From positions 79,340-143,339 of the forward strand of contig NZ_VEGP01000006.1 in NCBI RefSeq assembly GCF_007679495.1: a DNA stretch of 64,000 nt. Direction: 5' to 3'. Position numbers and translations under genes: made by a program. This document shows, piece after piece, positions 25,059 through 34,135 of this stretch; position 1 is the stretch's first letter, and each line of letters opens with the position of its first letter. The notes beneath the pieces are model-generated. The model ran no database searches, was not told the DNA's origin, and saw only the letters and a program-made list of their open reading frames with translations. The stretch comes from Paenibacillus sp. 32O-W. Lineage in GTDB: Bacteria > Bacillota > Bacilli > Paenibacillales > NBRC-103111.

Positions 25059-25774
25059 TATTTAGGCACCTCAAGCTTGTAACCGACGCCCCACACGGTA
25101 GTAATCATGGAAGCCGCCTCGGGGGAGACTTTGTTCAGCTTCTCCCGCAATCTCTTCACATGGGTGTCCACCGTCCGCAGGTCACCGAAAAATTCATAGT
25201 TCCAGACATCCTTCAGCAGCTCCTCACGGGAGAATACTTTATCCGGGGAGATAGCCAGGTAGTGCAGCAATTCATATTCTTTCGGAGTCAGTGTCACTTC
25301 CTGTCCTCCTGCCGTCACCCGGTGGGCATCATGCTCGATCACCAGATGGGGAAAGACGATATTATTGCTCGAGTTGGCATCCTTGGACAAGTAAGCCGTT
25401 GCGGACGAGCGTCGCAGTATCGCTTTCACCCGGTAGATAACTTCCCGCGGGCTGAAAGGCTTGACTACATAATCGTCCGTTCCTACCTCGAAGCCCTGCA
25501 CCCGGTTGGCCTCCTCCCCTTTGGCTGTCAGCATGATGACTGGGGTCGATTTCACCTGCCGGAGTCTGGCGCATACCTCAATTCCGTCAATTCCGGGAAG
25601 CATCAAGTCAAGCAGGATCAGATCATAATCGTGATCCACCGCCTTCTGCAAAGCGATCTCCCCGTTCTCCGCTTCATCAATCTCGTAACCTTCCTTCTCC
25701 AGATACATTCTCAGGAGACGGCGAATGCGTTCTTCGTCATCGACCACCAAGATGGTTGTATTCGTTTCTGACAT
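25058..25774 (-). CDS. resD: Response regulator ResD (OmpR/PhoB family)
   Basis: 238 residues. The receiver domain has DDEERIRR, the phospho-acceptor Asp in LILLDLMLPGIDG (about residue 56), Thr in MLTAKGEE and Lys in VVKPFSPRE. A winged helix follows (about 135-237: LTPKEYELLHYL, TVDTHVKRLREKL, VWGVGYKLE). ResD activates anaerobic respiration, cytochrome biogenesis and, in B. subtilis, hmp; hmp is also in this window. Coupled to resE, 60 nt from resC. Confidence 0.95.
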   Translation of the reverse strand: MSETNTTILVVDDEERIRRLLRMYLEKEGYEIDEAENGEIALQKAVDHDYDLILLDLMLPGIDGIEVCARLRQVKSTPVIMLTAKGEEANRVQGFEVGTDDYVVKPFSPREVIYRVKAILRRSSATAYLSKDANSSNNIVFPHLVIEHDAHRVTAGGQEVTLTPKEYELLHYLAISPDKVFSREELLKDVWNYEFFGDLRTVDTHVKRLREKLNKVSPEAASMITTVWGVGYKLEVPK

Positions 25775-25834
25775 CGGTTGTCACTCCTTCCAGCATGTTC
25801 CTCGGCCGTAATGTCGGCCATTCGCTCCCATATA

Positions 25835-27109
25835 TTATACACCGGCATACGAATGAAGTCCCGCAATGATCAGGTTAACCCCGACAAGCGTAAAGACAAC
25901 CACTATAAAGCCAAGGACGGCGAGCCAGGACGAAGGCTTGCCCTGCCAGCCTTTGGATAAGCGCAAATGCAAGTAAGCGGCATAGAACAGCCAGGTGATG
26001 AGCGCCCAGACTTCCTTGGGATCCCAGCCCCAGAAGCGGCCCCAGGCCTCATGCGCCCAGATCATGGCGAAGATCAGCGCCCCCAGCGTAAAGACGGGAT
26101 ACCCGATAGCGACCGCCCGGTAACCGATCTCGTCCAAATCATCCGGATCGAGCCCCTGCAAAGACGGGGCGATCTTCGCTCCGAGCGGCTTGCGCAGAAT
26201 CAGTCGCAGCAGTCCGTACAGAATTAATCCGCTAATGAAAGACCAGATGACCGTATTGAATTTGCGCCCCGCATCCTTGCCGTTCATCCAGGAAGGTGTG
26301 GAGAACAGCGGCTGCTTCATCCCGAGGAAGGGCTTCATCTCTACCGTCTCCATGCCGTGAGGCTTCACGATCGGAGGCAGGACATATACTTCCTTCTGGG
26401 TAGTCACCTGCTCTTTACCGGCAGCATCTACGGTCGTTACCTGCTTCTGAAACTCGGCTTTATAACCGGCTGCGTTAAAACCGAACGTGGCTCCGACGAA
26501 AGCAATGATCATGATAAGTGAGAAGATAGTGAATTCTACCCCTCTTCTCTCCCAGCGACCAATCTTCGTCTCCGACTTGAAATCGACCGTTCTCAGCAGG
26601 TGCATCAAGCCTCCCGCGAAAGCTACCGCGAAGAAGGCGTCCCCCAAAGCGGCCATGGTAACATGAATAGCCAGCCAATAGCTTTGCAGTGCCGGGATCA
26701 GCGGTTGAATTTCCCGCGGGAAGATGGAAGCATAGGCCATAATGACGATTGCTACCGGAATGGTGAATACTCCGATAACCGGCTTCTTGTAAATTAAATA
26801 AACGATTACAAAAGCAATGATAATCATCATCGCCAGACAAGTCATAAACTCGTACATGTTACTCGTCGGGATATGCCCTCCGGCATACCAGCGGGTGAAG
26901 AAAAACAGCAAATGCATGACCAATCCGGCAACTGTAACAATAAATCCCCGTTTGCCCCACCGGCGGGAATTTTCCTCAGGAGTGCGCCCGCTCCATCTTC
27001 TGCCTGTCAACCCCATGACGAACAGCAGGAAAGCAACAGTATACAGAATGAACGCGATCAAGAGATAATTGCCGCTATAGGAGCTGATGTTGTCTAAAAG
27101 TTGGCTCAC
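25835..27109 (-). CDS. resC: Cytochrome c biogenesis protein ResC (CcsA/CcsB family)
   Basis: 424 residues and about eight membrane segments. The haem-handling tryptophan-rich motif is clear: WAHEAWGRFWGWDPKEVWALI. Conserved histidines flank it. With ResB it forms the system II complex that moves haem out and attaches it to apocytochrome c. The GTG start overlaps the resB stop by four bases (GTGA). An external loop at about 225-285 includes KPHGMETVEMKPF. Confidence 0.95.
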   Translation of the reverse strand: MSQLLDNISSYSGNYLLIAFILYTVAFLLFVMGLTGRRWSGRTPEENSRRWGKRGFIVTVAGLVMHLLFFFTRWYAGGHIPTSNMYEFMTCLAMMIIIAFVIVYLIYKKPVIGVFTIPVAIVIMAYASIFPREIQPLIPALQSYWLAIHVTMAALGDAFFAVAFAGGLMHLLRTVDFKSETKIGRWERRGVEFTIFSLIMIIAFVGATFGFNAAGYKAEFQKQVTTVDAAGKEQVTTQKEVYVLPPIVKPHGMETVEMKPFLGMKQPLFSTPSWMNGKDAGRKFNTVIWSFISGLILYGLLRLILRKPLGAKIAPSLQGLDPDDLDEIGYRAVAIGYPVFTLGALIFAMIWAHEAWGRFWGWDPKEVWALITWLFYAAYLHLRLSKGWQGKPSSWLAVLGFIVVVFTLVGVNLIIAGLHSYAGV

Positions 27110-28788
27110 GATTTTCTCCCTCCATAAGTATCTAACGATTTCGCGTCGACGGTCACACCGACCTTGCCTAACGCTTGGGCCACTTCATTGCGAAGACCGA
27201 TCCAGTTCTTGTTCGTATGAGCGCCCAGGTTAAGCTCCCTGCCGTCAATTCGAAGCCATATCCGGCGGTGCTGCCAGTAGAAGTTCATGATGAGCCCAAT
27301 CATGGATATGGCGGACGCCACCCAAATATAAGGCATGGCTTTATCGACACGAACGTTTAAATAACTGGTAAACTCGGCAATCTCGACATTTTCCATAGAG
27401 CCTGCGGAAATCTCTATTTTCTCGGCGATCGCACCGTTAATGTCATCCTGACGGAACGTTTCCTTATCTATCTGGCGAGGGAAATAGATGAATACCTCGC
27501 CATCGGGCGCCAAGTCGGGACCGGTAATCGTAAAGATGAAAGCCGGCTGATTGGGATTGGGCGACAGGGAAATCGGCGTCCCTTTGTCATCCAGTCCGAA
27601 ATCCGGATAATATCCTTTCACCTGCAGGTGGTAAGGACCGGCTTCATAACTTGTCTCCGGCTCCAGCATCGACAATTCGAAGGGGCCGTACGATTCCCCC
27701 GTCTTTTTGTTCGTGATCGACGGCCTTACCGACAGTAAGGTAGGCGTCTGGGCGAAATCGAACTGATACATCAGCAAGTCCTTGTATTCCAGCGGCTTAT
27801 TCACTACAATATCCTGGCGGTGCACTTCCTTCAATTCCGGTTTTGCAAATGGATCATCGTCGCAATTAGCGGTACATTCATACAGAATTCCTTTCGTTTC
27901 AAACTTCTTGTAAACGTTAATATCCTTCTCCCGGAACTTTTCCGTCATTTCTTCCTGGTCATAAAAATCGACGGTAAATTTCTCGTTCTTAAAATAATAT
28001 GGCGTATCCGGAATCCGGACCGTCTGCCCCTCGAGAAAACCCATGTACTTGTCCATATGCCAGCCCGGAATCCCTCTCATAAGAACGGCAAGCAGGAAAA
28101 TAATGAGGCCGATATGCAAAATGTAAGGACCCCAGCGGCTAAATCTGTATTTCTCCGCCATAAGGGCTGAACCGTCCGTATGGACCCGGTACCTCTTCTT
28201 GCGCAGCTGTGCAGCCATCTCGTCTACCCAAGCGGCCGCCGCCGTTTCATCTTCGGATGAAATGGGCAGTTCCGCAGAATAAGAAACCTTCTGCCGTTTG
28301 ATAAAAATAAGGTGCTTGCGGATTTTCTGCTTGCTGAGCGCTCTGTACAGCGGAAGAACGCGGTCCAGACTGCAGACTACAAGCGAAGTCCCTATCATAA
28401 ACAGCAAGGTGATAAACCACCAGGATTCATAAGTATGGGACAAGCCCAGCAAATAATAAATATGGCCGAGAGTGCCGTAGTTTTCTTTGTAATAGGTCGA
28501 AGGATCAAAATTGATAAATGTACTTTCCTGAGGGTATATCGTTCCGAGAATCGACAGCAAAAGAGTAATAATAATCAGATAGACTGCTATCTTCACGGAA
28601 GAGAAGAAATTCCAGATCCGGTCAATCCAGGACGGATTGGTCTTCTGCGACCTTCGCGCGACCCCGTCGTATCTCATCTCCAACGGCGCGTTGCCCGCGT
28701 CATCCATTAAAGGCTTCCCGCAAGATTCACAAAGTACGGTCCCCACATGATTCTGGTGACCGCACTCGCATTTCGTATTTTCAATCAC
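27106..28788 (-). CDS. resB: Cytochrome c biogenesis protein ResB
   Basis: 560 residues. An N-terminal zinc knuckle CECGHQNHVGTVLCESC precedes four membrane segments (about 60-80, 115-135, 215-235 and 480-500), with a large external domain in between (KYMGFLEGQTVRIPDTPYYF). ResB is the second half of the system II haem lyase with ResC. GTG 28788 has GGAGG 9 nt upstream. The N-terminal zinc ribbon is an addition in front of the usual ResB domain. Confidence 0.94.
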   Translation of the reverse strand: MIENTKCECGHQNHVGTVLCESCGKPLMDDAGNAPLEMRYDGVARRSQKTNPSWIDRIWNFFSSVKIAVYLIIITLLLSILGTIYPQESTFINFDPSTYYKENYGTLGHIYYLLGLSHTYESWWFITLLFMIGTSLVVCSLDRVLPLYRALSKQKIRKHLIFIKRQKVSYSAELPISSEDETAAAAWVDEMAAQLRKKRYRVHTDGSALMAEKYRFSRWGPYILHIGLIIFLLAVLMRGIPGWHMDKYMGFLEGQTVRIPDTPYYFKNEKFTVDFYDQEEMTEKFREKDINVYKKFETKGILYECTANCDDDPFAKPELKEVHRQDIVVNKPLEYKDLLMYQFDFAQTPTLLSVRPSITNKKTGESYGPFELSMLEPETSYEAGPYHLQVKGYYPDFGLDDKGTPISLSPNPNQPAFIFTITGPDLAPDGEVFIYFPRQIDKETFRQDDINGAIAEKIEISAGSMENVEIAEFTSYLNVRVDKAMPYIWVASAISMIGLIMNFYWQHRRIWLRIDGRELNLGAHTNKNWIGLRNEVAQALGKVGVTVDAKSLDTYGGRKS

Positions 28789-28820
28789 CTGTTGCCACCT
28801 CCCGAAGCCAATGCTGATCT

Positions 28821-29363
28821 TTATTGCCGAGTATATAGCTTGGAGACGCTGTGTTCAATGAAAGGCTCGTCCATCATCCCGACCTTGATCTGATCGATCG
28901 TTCCGTCCGGCTTAACAAACACGGTGGACGGATACTGGGTGATTCCGTATTGTTTTCTCACCTTCTCATCGCTGTCGAGCAGGATCGGAAAGGTCACCTT
29001 GGCCTGATTGACGAAATTCTGCGCCTTGAGCTTGCTCTCTCCGGCGTTAACCCCTAGGACGATAACATCGGATGAAGCCCATTTCTCGTATTGCTTCTGC
29101 AGATCGGGCATTTCTTCGCGGCAGGGCTCACAGTAGGTCGCCCAGAAGTTAATCACGATGGCCTTTCCTTTCCAGTCCGCAAGACTCCGTTCATTTCCCT
29201 CCAGATCCATAAGCTTGAACTGGGGGGCGGGGCCTCCGGGTTCAGCCTTCAGCCCGCTGTCATTCACAGCAGAATATACGGTCCATCCGCCAAGAACAAT
29301 AATGGAGCTCAGGATGATCATCTGCATCCATCTTCTATATTTTCCCAAACCGATCACCTTCAT
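28821..29363 (-). CDS. resA: Thiol-disulfide oxidoreductase ResA
   Basis: 180 residues: an N-terminal membrane anchor (about 13-32) and a thioredoxin-like domain outside the cell with the active site WATYCEPCREEMP. ResA reduces the cysteines of apocytochrome c before haem attachment. The fold includes FVKPDGTID and the cis-proline region YPSTVF. First gene of resABC(DE); rluB is 51 nt upstream. The GGGGGGAG site is about 15 nt from ATG 29363, a long spacing. Confidence 0.94.
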   Translation of the reverse strand: MKVIGLGKYRRWMQMIILSSIIVLGGWTVYSAVNDSGLKAEPGGPAPQFKLMDLEGNERSLADWKGKAIVINFWATYCEPCREEMPDLQKQYEKWASSDVIVLGVNAGESKLKAQNFVNQAKVTFPILLDSDEKVRKQYGITQYPSTVFVKPDGTIDQIKVGMMDEPFIEHSVSKLYTRQ

Positions 29364-29414
29364 CCCGCAATAGCTAAACTCCCCCCTAATTATATCTAAA
29401 ATGAAGGGAGCAGC

Positions 29415-30161
29415 TTATTTGCTATTTTGAACATTGTGTGACCGTAAAGCCGCGGCTTTCAACGCTTCCACCTCATGTTTGTCCAGATGGCGGTATTTCC
29501 CCCTGGGCAGTCCCGCAAGCAGTATCGGGCCGAATTGAATTCTCTTCAATTTGAGCACAGGAAAATGAACCGCCTCGAACATTCTTCGCACCTGGCGGTT
29601 CCTGCCTTCATAGATCGTTATTTGAATAACCGTCTGATTCTTCTCCGGATCTATATCATGATATTCGACTTCTGCGGGCGCCGTAGGGCCATCATCCAGC
29701 TCTACCCCCTGCTGCAGCTGCTCCAGAACCGTTCCGTGCGGGACCCCCTTCACCGTAGCCAGATACGTACGCGGCAGGTGATATTTAGGGTGCGTCAATA
29801 AATTCGCGAATTCGCCGTCGTTGGTGAGCAGCAGCAAGCCTTCCGTATCGTAATCCAATCTTCCGACCGGATAAACCCGTTCCTTGATGCCTTTAAGGAA
29901 GTCCGTGACCACCTTTCGCCCCTCGGGGTCCTTAACACTCGTTATGACTCCTCTCGGCTTGTTAAATAGCAGATACATTTTCTTCTGAAGGCGGATGGCT
30001 CGTCCGTCCACTTTGATCTCATCCTGCTCAGGATCGACCTTCACGCCCAGATGGGTCACTACGGCATCGTTAACCTCTACCCTTCCGGCGGTAATATATT
30101 CTTCACATTTTCTTCTCGAAGCTACACCCGCTTGGGCGAGCACTTTCTGCAATCTTTCCAT
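29415..30161 (-). CDS. rluB: 23S rRNA pseudouridine synthase B
   Basis: 248 residues. An N-terminal S4 RNA-binding domain (MERLQKVLAQAGVASRRKCE) is followed by the RsuA/RluB catalytic domain with the active Asp in PVGRLDYDTEGLLLLTNDG. The enzyme isomerises a uridine in helix 89 of 23S rRNA. ATG 30161 is preferred to an upstream frame opening at 30194 because GAGGTGAAGG precedes it and the protein then starts at the S4 motif. The order spmB - rluB - resA agrees with B. subtilis. Confidence 0.95.
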   Translation of the reverse strand: MERLQKVLAQAGVASRRKCEEYITAGRVEVNDAVVTHLGVKVDPEQDEIKVDGRAIRLQKKMYLLFNKPRGVITSVKDPEGRKVVTDFLKGIKERVYPVGRLDYDTEGLLLLTNDGEFANLLTHPKYHLPRTYLATVKGVPHGTVLEQLQQGVELDDGPTAPAEVEYHDIDPEKNQTVIQITIYEGRNRQVRRMFEAVHFPVLKLKRIQFGPILLAGLPRGKYRHLDKHEVEALKAAALRSHNVQNSK

Positions 30162-30180
30162 ATATGCCTTCACCTCAAAA

Positions 30181-30528
30181 CTAATGATAACCATCCTGAA
30201 GTGAAATCACAAGGGAGTCCCAGGGAAAGTACGTTCCCGGGCAATGCAGGTGATGCCCATATAGCTGTCTGGAGGAAAATTCGAATTGTTCGTACAAACG
30301 AAGAATAAGGCGCTGGATGACAAATAACTGTTCCTGCACCTGCGGAGTCTGTCCGGAAGATTCGATATGGGAAAAGTCTCCTTCCAGACAAAGATGAATG
30401 TAATGGGGATCTGTCGGGGTGAAAGAAGGAATGATATCTCCTTCCGATGTAACCAGAAAATCATAGCCTTTGCCGTTAATGGAGGAGCAAGCCGAATGAT
30501 GAATGATGATGCCGGAATACGGCCGCAT
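30181..30528 (-). CDS. Peptidoglycan-recognition / amidase-2-like protein without signal peptide
   Basis: 115 residues starting MRPYSGIIIHHSACSS. IIIHHSA carries the first zinc-type His, and LYGHHLHCPGTYFPW the second His and the Cys of the T7-lysozyme-like N-acetylmuramoyl-L-alanine amidase fold. No signal peptide is visible, so it may act in the cytoplasm or be released on lysis. ATG 30528 follows AGAGGTGA; the frame extends to GTG 30588 overlapping spmB, without a ribosome site. It lies between spmB and rluB, where B. subtilis has no such gene. Function in sporulation is possible from context only. Confidence 0.75.
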   Translation of the reverse strand: MRPYSGIIIHHSACSSINGKGYDFLVTSEGDIIPSFTPTDPHYIHLCLEGDFSHIESSGQTPQVQEQLFVIQRLILRLYEQFEFSSRQLYGHHLHCPGTYFPWDSLVISLQDGYH

Positions 30529-30584
30529 GCCGTTCACCTCTCGATGTAAGAATGCTTTAGTATATGAGAACGGCATGGATTGGG

Positions 30585-31118
30585 TCACCCGAATACGAGA
30601 TAGCAGACCAAGATGGAAGCAATAAAGCCCACCGCATCGGATATAAGGCCTACCTTGAGAGCGTAACCCGCTTTGCGGATGCCTACGGCACCGAAATAAA
30701 CCGTCAGCACGTACAGCGTCGTATCCGTACTTCCTTGAATAGTCGAGGCGATACGTCCGATCAGCGAATCGGGCCCGAACTGCCCCATTAAATCAGCGGT
30801 GTATGCGAGCGAGCCGGAGCCGGTTAAGGGGCGCAGAATGGCCAAGGGCAGAACTTCGCCGGGCACCCCGATATAATCGAGGGCCGGGCGGATCAGCCCG
30901 ATCATCATATCCATGGCTCCCGATGCGCGGAACACCGAAATCGCAACCATCATCCCGACCAGCTGCGGAATGATCGACACCGCTGTCTGGAAGCCGTCCT
31001 TCGCCCCTTCAACGAACGACTCATAGACGGGCACCTTTCGGTATGCGGCAAATAGCGGAATAAACGCAATGATTACCGGGATCGACCAAGCTGAAATCAG
31101 GGTGAGGATGGAATACAA
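30585..31118 (-). CDS. spmB: Spore maturation protein B
   Basis: 177 residues, a nucleoside-recognition (Gate) domain membrane protein. The sequence PVYESFVEGAKDGFQTAV and the LRPLTGSGSLAYTADLM stretch are family hallmarks. SpmA and SpmB are needed for proper dehydration of the spore core. Start TTG 31118, with AAAGGATGAG upstream. It lies 14 nt from spmA. Confidence 0.95.
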   Translation of the reverse strand: MYSILTLISAWSIPVIIAFIPLFAAYRKVPVYESFVEGAKDGFQTAVSIIPQLVGMMVAISVFRASGAMDMMIGLIRPALDYIGVPGEVLPLAILRPLTGSGSLAYTADLMGQFGPDSLIGRIASTIQGSTDTTLYVLTVYFGAVGIRKAGYALKVGLISDAVGFIASILVCYLVFG

Positions 31119-31132
31119 GACGGCTCATCCTT

Positions 31133-31723
31133 TCAAGACGAATTAATGCTGCTGCGGCTTCTGTACCAGCGGTCGACGATAATTGCCGCGGCTGTAGCAA
31201 TGGCGGTAGACAGCAGCGTCGTGCCGACAATCTCCGCCGGATTGGCGGATTGATAATTGAGGCGGATCGCGATCAACGTAGTCGGAATGAGAGTGATGCT
31301 GGCCGTGTTGATAGCGAGCAGGGTGGCCATTGCCGGGCTGGGAGAGTCCTTGTCCGGATTAAGCTTCTGCAGCTCCTGCATCGCTTTGATGCCCATGGGA
31401 GTCGCCGCATTCCCCAGCCCGAGCAAATTGGCGCTCATATTGGACATAATGTAGCCGAGGGCGGGGTGATTGTCCGGCACACTGGGAAACAAAAAGCGGA
31501 CGACCGGCCTCAGCATGCGCGACAGTATCTTCAACAGGCCGGCATCTTCGGCAATCCTCATCATCCCCAGCCAAAAGACCAGAATGCTGATTAAGCCGAA
31601 GCAGATCGTCACCCCGGATTTGGCGCCGTCAAAGACGGCTTGGGTAACCGTCTCTATTCGGCCGTTGATGGCTGCGACAATAAATCCGGCAAGGATAAAA
31701 AAGAGCCAAATCCAATTAACCAT
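31133..31723 (-). CDS. spmA: Spore maturation protein A
   Basis: 196 residues starting MVNWIWLFFILAGF, also a Gate-domain membrane protein, with VFDGAKSGVTICFGLI and MSANLLGLGNAATPMGIKAM. ATG 31723 has AAGGAGGAGG upstream; an in-frame extension to 31912 overlaps dacB and is not coding. SpmA partners SpmB in spore-core dehydration. The dacB-spmA-spmB order is conserved in B. subtilis, where the genes form one sigma-E operon. Confidence 0.95.
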   Translation of the reverse strand: MVNWIWLFFILAGFIVAAINGRIETVTQAVFDGAKSGVTICFGLISILVFWLGMMRIAEDAGLLKILSRMLRPVVRFLFPSVPDNHPALGYIMSNMSANLLGLGNAATPMGIKAMQELQKLNPDKDSPSPAMATLLAINTASITLIPTTLIAIRLNYQSANPAEIVGTTLLSTAIATAAAIIVDRWYRSRSSINSS

Positions 31724-31754
31724 CGTCCCCCTCCTCCTTGTCCTTCGGACTGAA

Positions 31755-32921
31755 TCAATGGGATAAAGTAAATAAGGCGCTCCATACCTGCTTGAGCCTG
31801 TAGATAAATCCGCCGTTTCCGGATGCGGGACCGTCCTCTGTAAAGCGGAATGCGGAACGAACGCTTGTCGCCAATTGCGGGCTGCCTTCCGCATAGATGG
31901 GCACCGTACCAATCATTTGGCCGTCCATCAGAAGCTTCAGAATTCCCCTCTCGCCCAGCCGGTAAGAGGCTGTCCCTTCCTGCAGAAGCTCGGGCTCCAT
32001 CGCAATCCGGGCTGCCTCCTCATCGGTCATCGGGTAATTGAAGGAAGCACCCAGCACCAAGCCGTCTCCCGCTTTATCCCCTTGCTTGACCAGCGGTTGA
32101 AGCGGATAATGCCGGAAGCCGTAATCAAGCATATTGCTGTGATCCAGCCAATCGTTCGGGTCGTTGAGCGTCACCGCGGCCAGCTGCTGTCCGTCCCGGG
32201 TGGCCGAGGAGATAAGCGTTCTTTTGGCCTGCTTCGTATAACCGGTCTTTACTCCGTCGGCACCGGGATAGATGTTCAACATCCGGTTTTTGTTATTCCA
32301 TACGGCGTCCCATTTCTCCTCGGGTCTGGGCACCCTCTTCGTCTTGGTCTTCACGATTTCCTGGAACACGGAGTTTTTCAAGGCATAGGCCGTCAGCTTG
32401 GCCATATCATTGGCCGAAGAATAATGCCCTTCCATGTCCAGTCCGTGCGGATTCATGAAGTGCGTGTTATCCATGCCCAGCTCCTGCGCCTTCTGATTCA
32501 TAAGAAAAGCAAAGCCCTCAATCGAACCGCCGATATGCTCGGCGATTGCCACTGCCGCATCATTCCCGGACCGCAGCATCAAGCCATAGAGCAAATGATG
32601 CAGGCTCATTTCCTCTCCAAGCTTTAAATATAGAGAGGAGCCTTCTTTGCCGAAAGCACTCTGGCCGATCTTGACCATATCGCTGAGGTTTCCGTTCTCA
32701 ATAGCTACGATAGCCGTCATTACCTTCGTCAGGCTCGCAATTTTCATGGGCTTATCCCCTTGCTTGCTGTACAGTATTCTTCCGGATGTGACGTCGATCA
32801 GGGAAGCCGCCTCGGCGTAAGTGGATAATGCCGGCGGCTCGGCCTTAACTGCAGCGGGAGTAACTCCCCAGCCGGCCAGCAGCGAGCCGATGACGATCCA
32901 TAAGACGATGGTTCTTCTCAT
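31755..32921 (-). CDS. dacB: Sporulation D-alanyl-D-alanine carboxypeptidase (PBP5*-like)
   Basis: 388 residues with a cleavable signal peptide (about 1-27, ending AVKAEP). The penicillin-binding triad is intact: S-L-T-K (Ser 63), S-G-N in LMLRSGNDAA, and K-T-G in DGVKTGYT. DacB trims pentapeptides in the cortex and keeps its cross-linking low. A C-terminal beta-rich domain and a terminal hydrophobic patch follow. First gene of the dacB-spmA-spmB operon. GGGGGGAAATT precedes the ATG. Confidence 0.92.
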   Translation of the reverse strand: MRRTIVLWIVIGSLLAGWGVTPAAVKAEPPALSTYAEAASLIDVTSGRILYSKQGDKPMKIASLTKVMTAIVAIENGNLSDMVKIGQSAFGKEGSSLYLKLGEEMSLHHLLYGLMLRSGNDAAVAIAEHIGGSIEGFAFLMNQKAQELGMDNTHFMNPHGLDMEGHYSSANDMAKLTAYALKNSVFQEIVKTKTKRVPRPEEKWDAVWNNKNRMLNIYPGADGVKTGYTKQAKRTLISSATRDGQQLAAVTLNDPNDWLDHSNMLDYGFRHYPLQPLVKQGDKAGDGLVLGASFNYPMTDEEAARIAMEPELLQEGTASYRLGERGILKLLMDGQMIGTVPIYAEGSPQLATSVRSAFRFTEDGPASGNGGFIYRLKQVWSALFTLSH

Positions 32922-33141
32922 AATTTCCCCCCCAATGGTCTTCAGCCGTTACTTGTCCGCAGACATATTTGGTTTATATATATGCAGGGGGTTCGGGGAA
33001 CATGTCCGGCTTCGTGAGATGGGTCAGACTGCTGCCTTCCTTTCATAGGGGGGATACCGTTTTAATCTGGCTGATTTCCCTGTTTTTCCCGAAAAGACAT
33101 CCACTTTTCGCATGTCCTCAACGGGATTGGCTTGATCCTCG

Positions 33142-33172
33142 CAAAAAAGCCATGCAGCTACTGCATGGCTTT
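33142..33172 (-). terminator. Terminator hairpin upstream of dacB (distal)
   Basis: AAAGCCATGCAG and CTGCATGGCTTT form a perfect 12-base stem (33146-33172), followed on the minus strand by UUUUUUGC. It lies beyond the regulator's own hairpin at 33242-33272, so it is a second stop before dacB. The rest of 32922-33293 holds no gene. Confidence 0.75.
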
Positions 33173-33241
33173 GGTACAAACCTGCGACCCTAAGCTAACC
33201 CCCATACAGCATGTCCGTTTTCCTTCCTGATAAAGGCCAAA

Positions 33242-33272
33242 CAAAAAAACCGCGTCATCCGACTGCGGCTTT
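33242..33272 (-). terminator. Terminator of the GntR regulator gene
   Basis: An imperfect stem of AACCGC and GCGG-CTT (33248-33270) is followed on the minus strand by seven U residues, about 20 nt beyond the stop at 33294. Confidence 0.6.
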
Positions 33273-33293
33273 ACTCATGATTATGCGGAACTA

Positions 33294-34013
33294 TTAAAAC
33301 AATTTGGACAGTACTTTCTCCACCTTGGACAAATGCTCGTGCATGCGCTGAGAAGCGGTCGTTTCCTGCTGCTGTAAAATAGCCTCATAAATATCCTGAT
33401 GCTCCTTAATGAGGCGGTTAGCCGTAGCTCTTTCTCCATAAAACCAAAGCAGCCTCGTCTCTTTAATGGTTTCCTCCAGCTTGTGAGTGAGGGATTCCAT
33501 CATCTGCAGGAGCAGGGAGTTATGAGACGCTTTGGCAATCGCCAGATGAAAACGGATATCGGCTTCCTCCTCCTTCCGGTCGTCACCCGCATTCTCCTTC
33601 ATGCTTCGCATAATAGCGGACAGCTCGGCCAGATCGTCTTCTGTCCGATAGCGGGCGGCGAGCGTGGCACAGCCCGTCTCCAGCACTTTGCGCACTTCCA
33701 TCATCTCCTTCAACGAATCCGCCTGATGGAATAAGGCCGGGAAGCCCCCTTGAACGCTGCCGGACTCATCCCCGGCCGGAAGGGTCTGACTGACGAAGGT
33801 TCCTCCGCCCTGCCGGATTTCCAGGAAGCCCATAGCCTTCAGCGCGCTTAACGCCTCCCTCAGAGTCGAACGCCCGACTCCATAATCCGCCGCCAAATCT
33901 ACAACCGACGGAAGCCGTTCCCCGGGCTTAAGCTCTCCGGAACGGATTCGCGAATGTATATCATCCATAACGATTTCGTAGCTCTTTTGCACCTTGACTT
34001 GTTTTACACTCAT
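33294..34013 (-). CDS. GntR/FadR-family transcriptional regulator of glcDF
   Basis: 239 residues. An N-terminal winged helix-turn-helix (RSGELKPGERLPSVVDLAADYGVGRSTLREALSAL, split here only by reading) with wing GFLEIRQGGGTFV is followed by a C-terminal all-helical FadR-type ligand domain (about 95-235) with metal-site histidines (RFHLAIAKASHN, KEHQDIYEA). Regulators of this type next to glcD/glcF sense glycolate or lactate. ATG 34013 has GGAGG about 11 nt upstream; ATG 34070 would put the coding sequence over the promoter-operator. It is divergent from glcD. Confidence 0.85.
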   Translation of the reverse strand: MSVKQVKVQKSYEIVMDDIHSRIRSGELKPGERLPSVVDLAADYGVGRSTLREALSALKAMGFLEIRQGGGTFVSQTLPAGDESGSVQGGFPALFHQADSLKEMMEVRKVLETGCATLAARYRTEDDLAELSAIMRSMKENAGDDRKEEEADIRFHLAIAKASHNSLLLQMMESLTHKLEETIKETRLLWFYGERATANRLIKEHQDIYEAILQQQETTASQRMHEHLSKVEKVLSKLF

Positions 34014-34051
34014 TTGCTTGGTTTCCTCCAGCCAATCTTTCATAACAACCA

Positions 34052-34080
34052 TATACAATGATTTAATCATAAGCTATAAT
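34052..34080 (+). promoter_or_regulatory. glcD promoter with a palindromic operator in its spacer
   Basis: TATACA (34052-34057) and a perfect TATAAT (34075-34080) are 17 nt apart. The spacer contains the perfect inverted repeat ATGATT-T-AATCAT (34058-34070), a likely operator for the divergent GntR regulator. A second small palindrome TCATC-A-GATGA follows at about 34091. Confidence 0.55.
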
Positions 34081-34135
34081 GATGGAAAAGTCATCAGATG
34101 ACCTGATTAATTTTTATCCCGGGGAGGATACTCTT

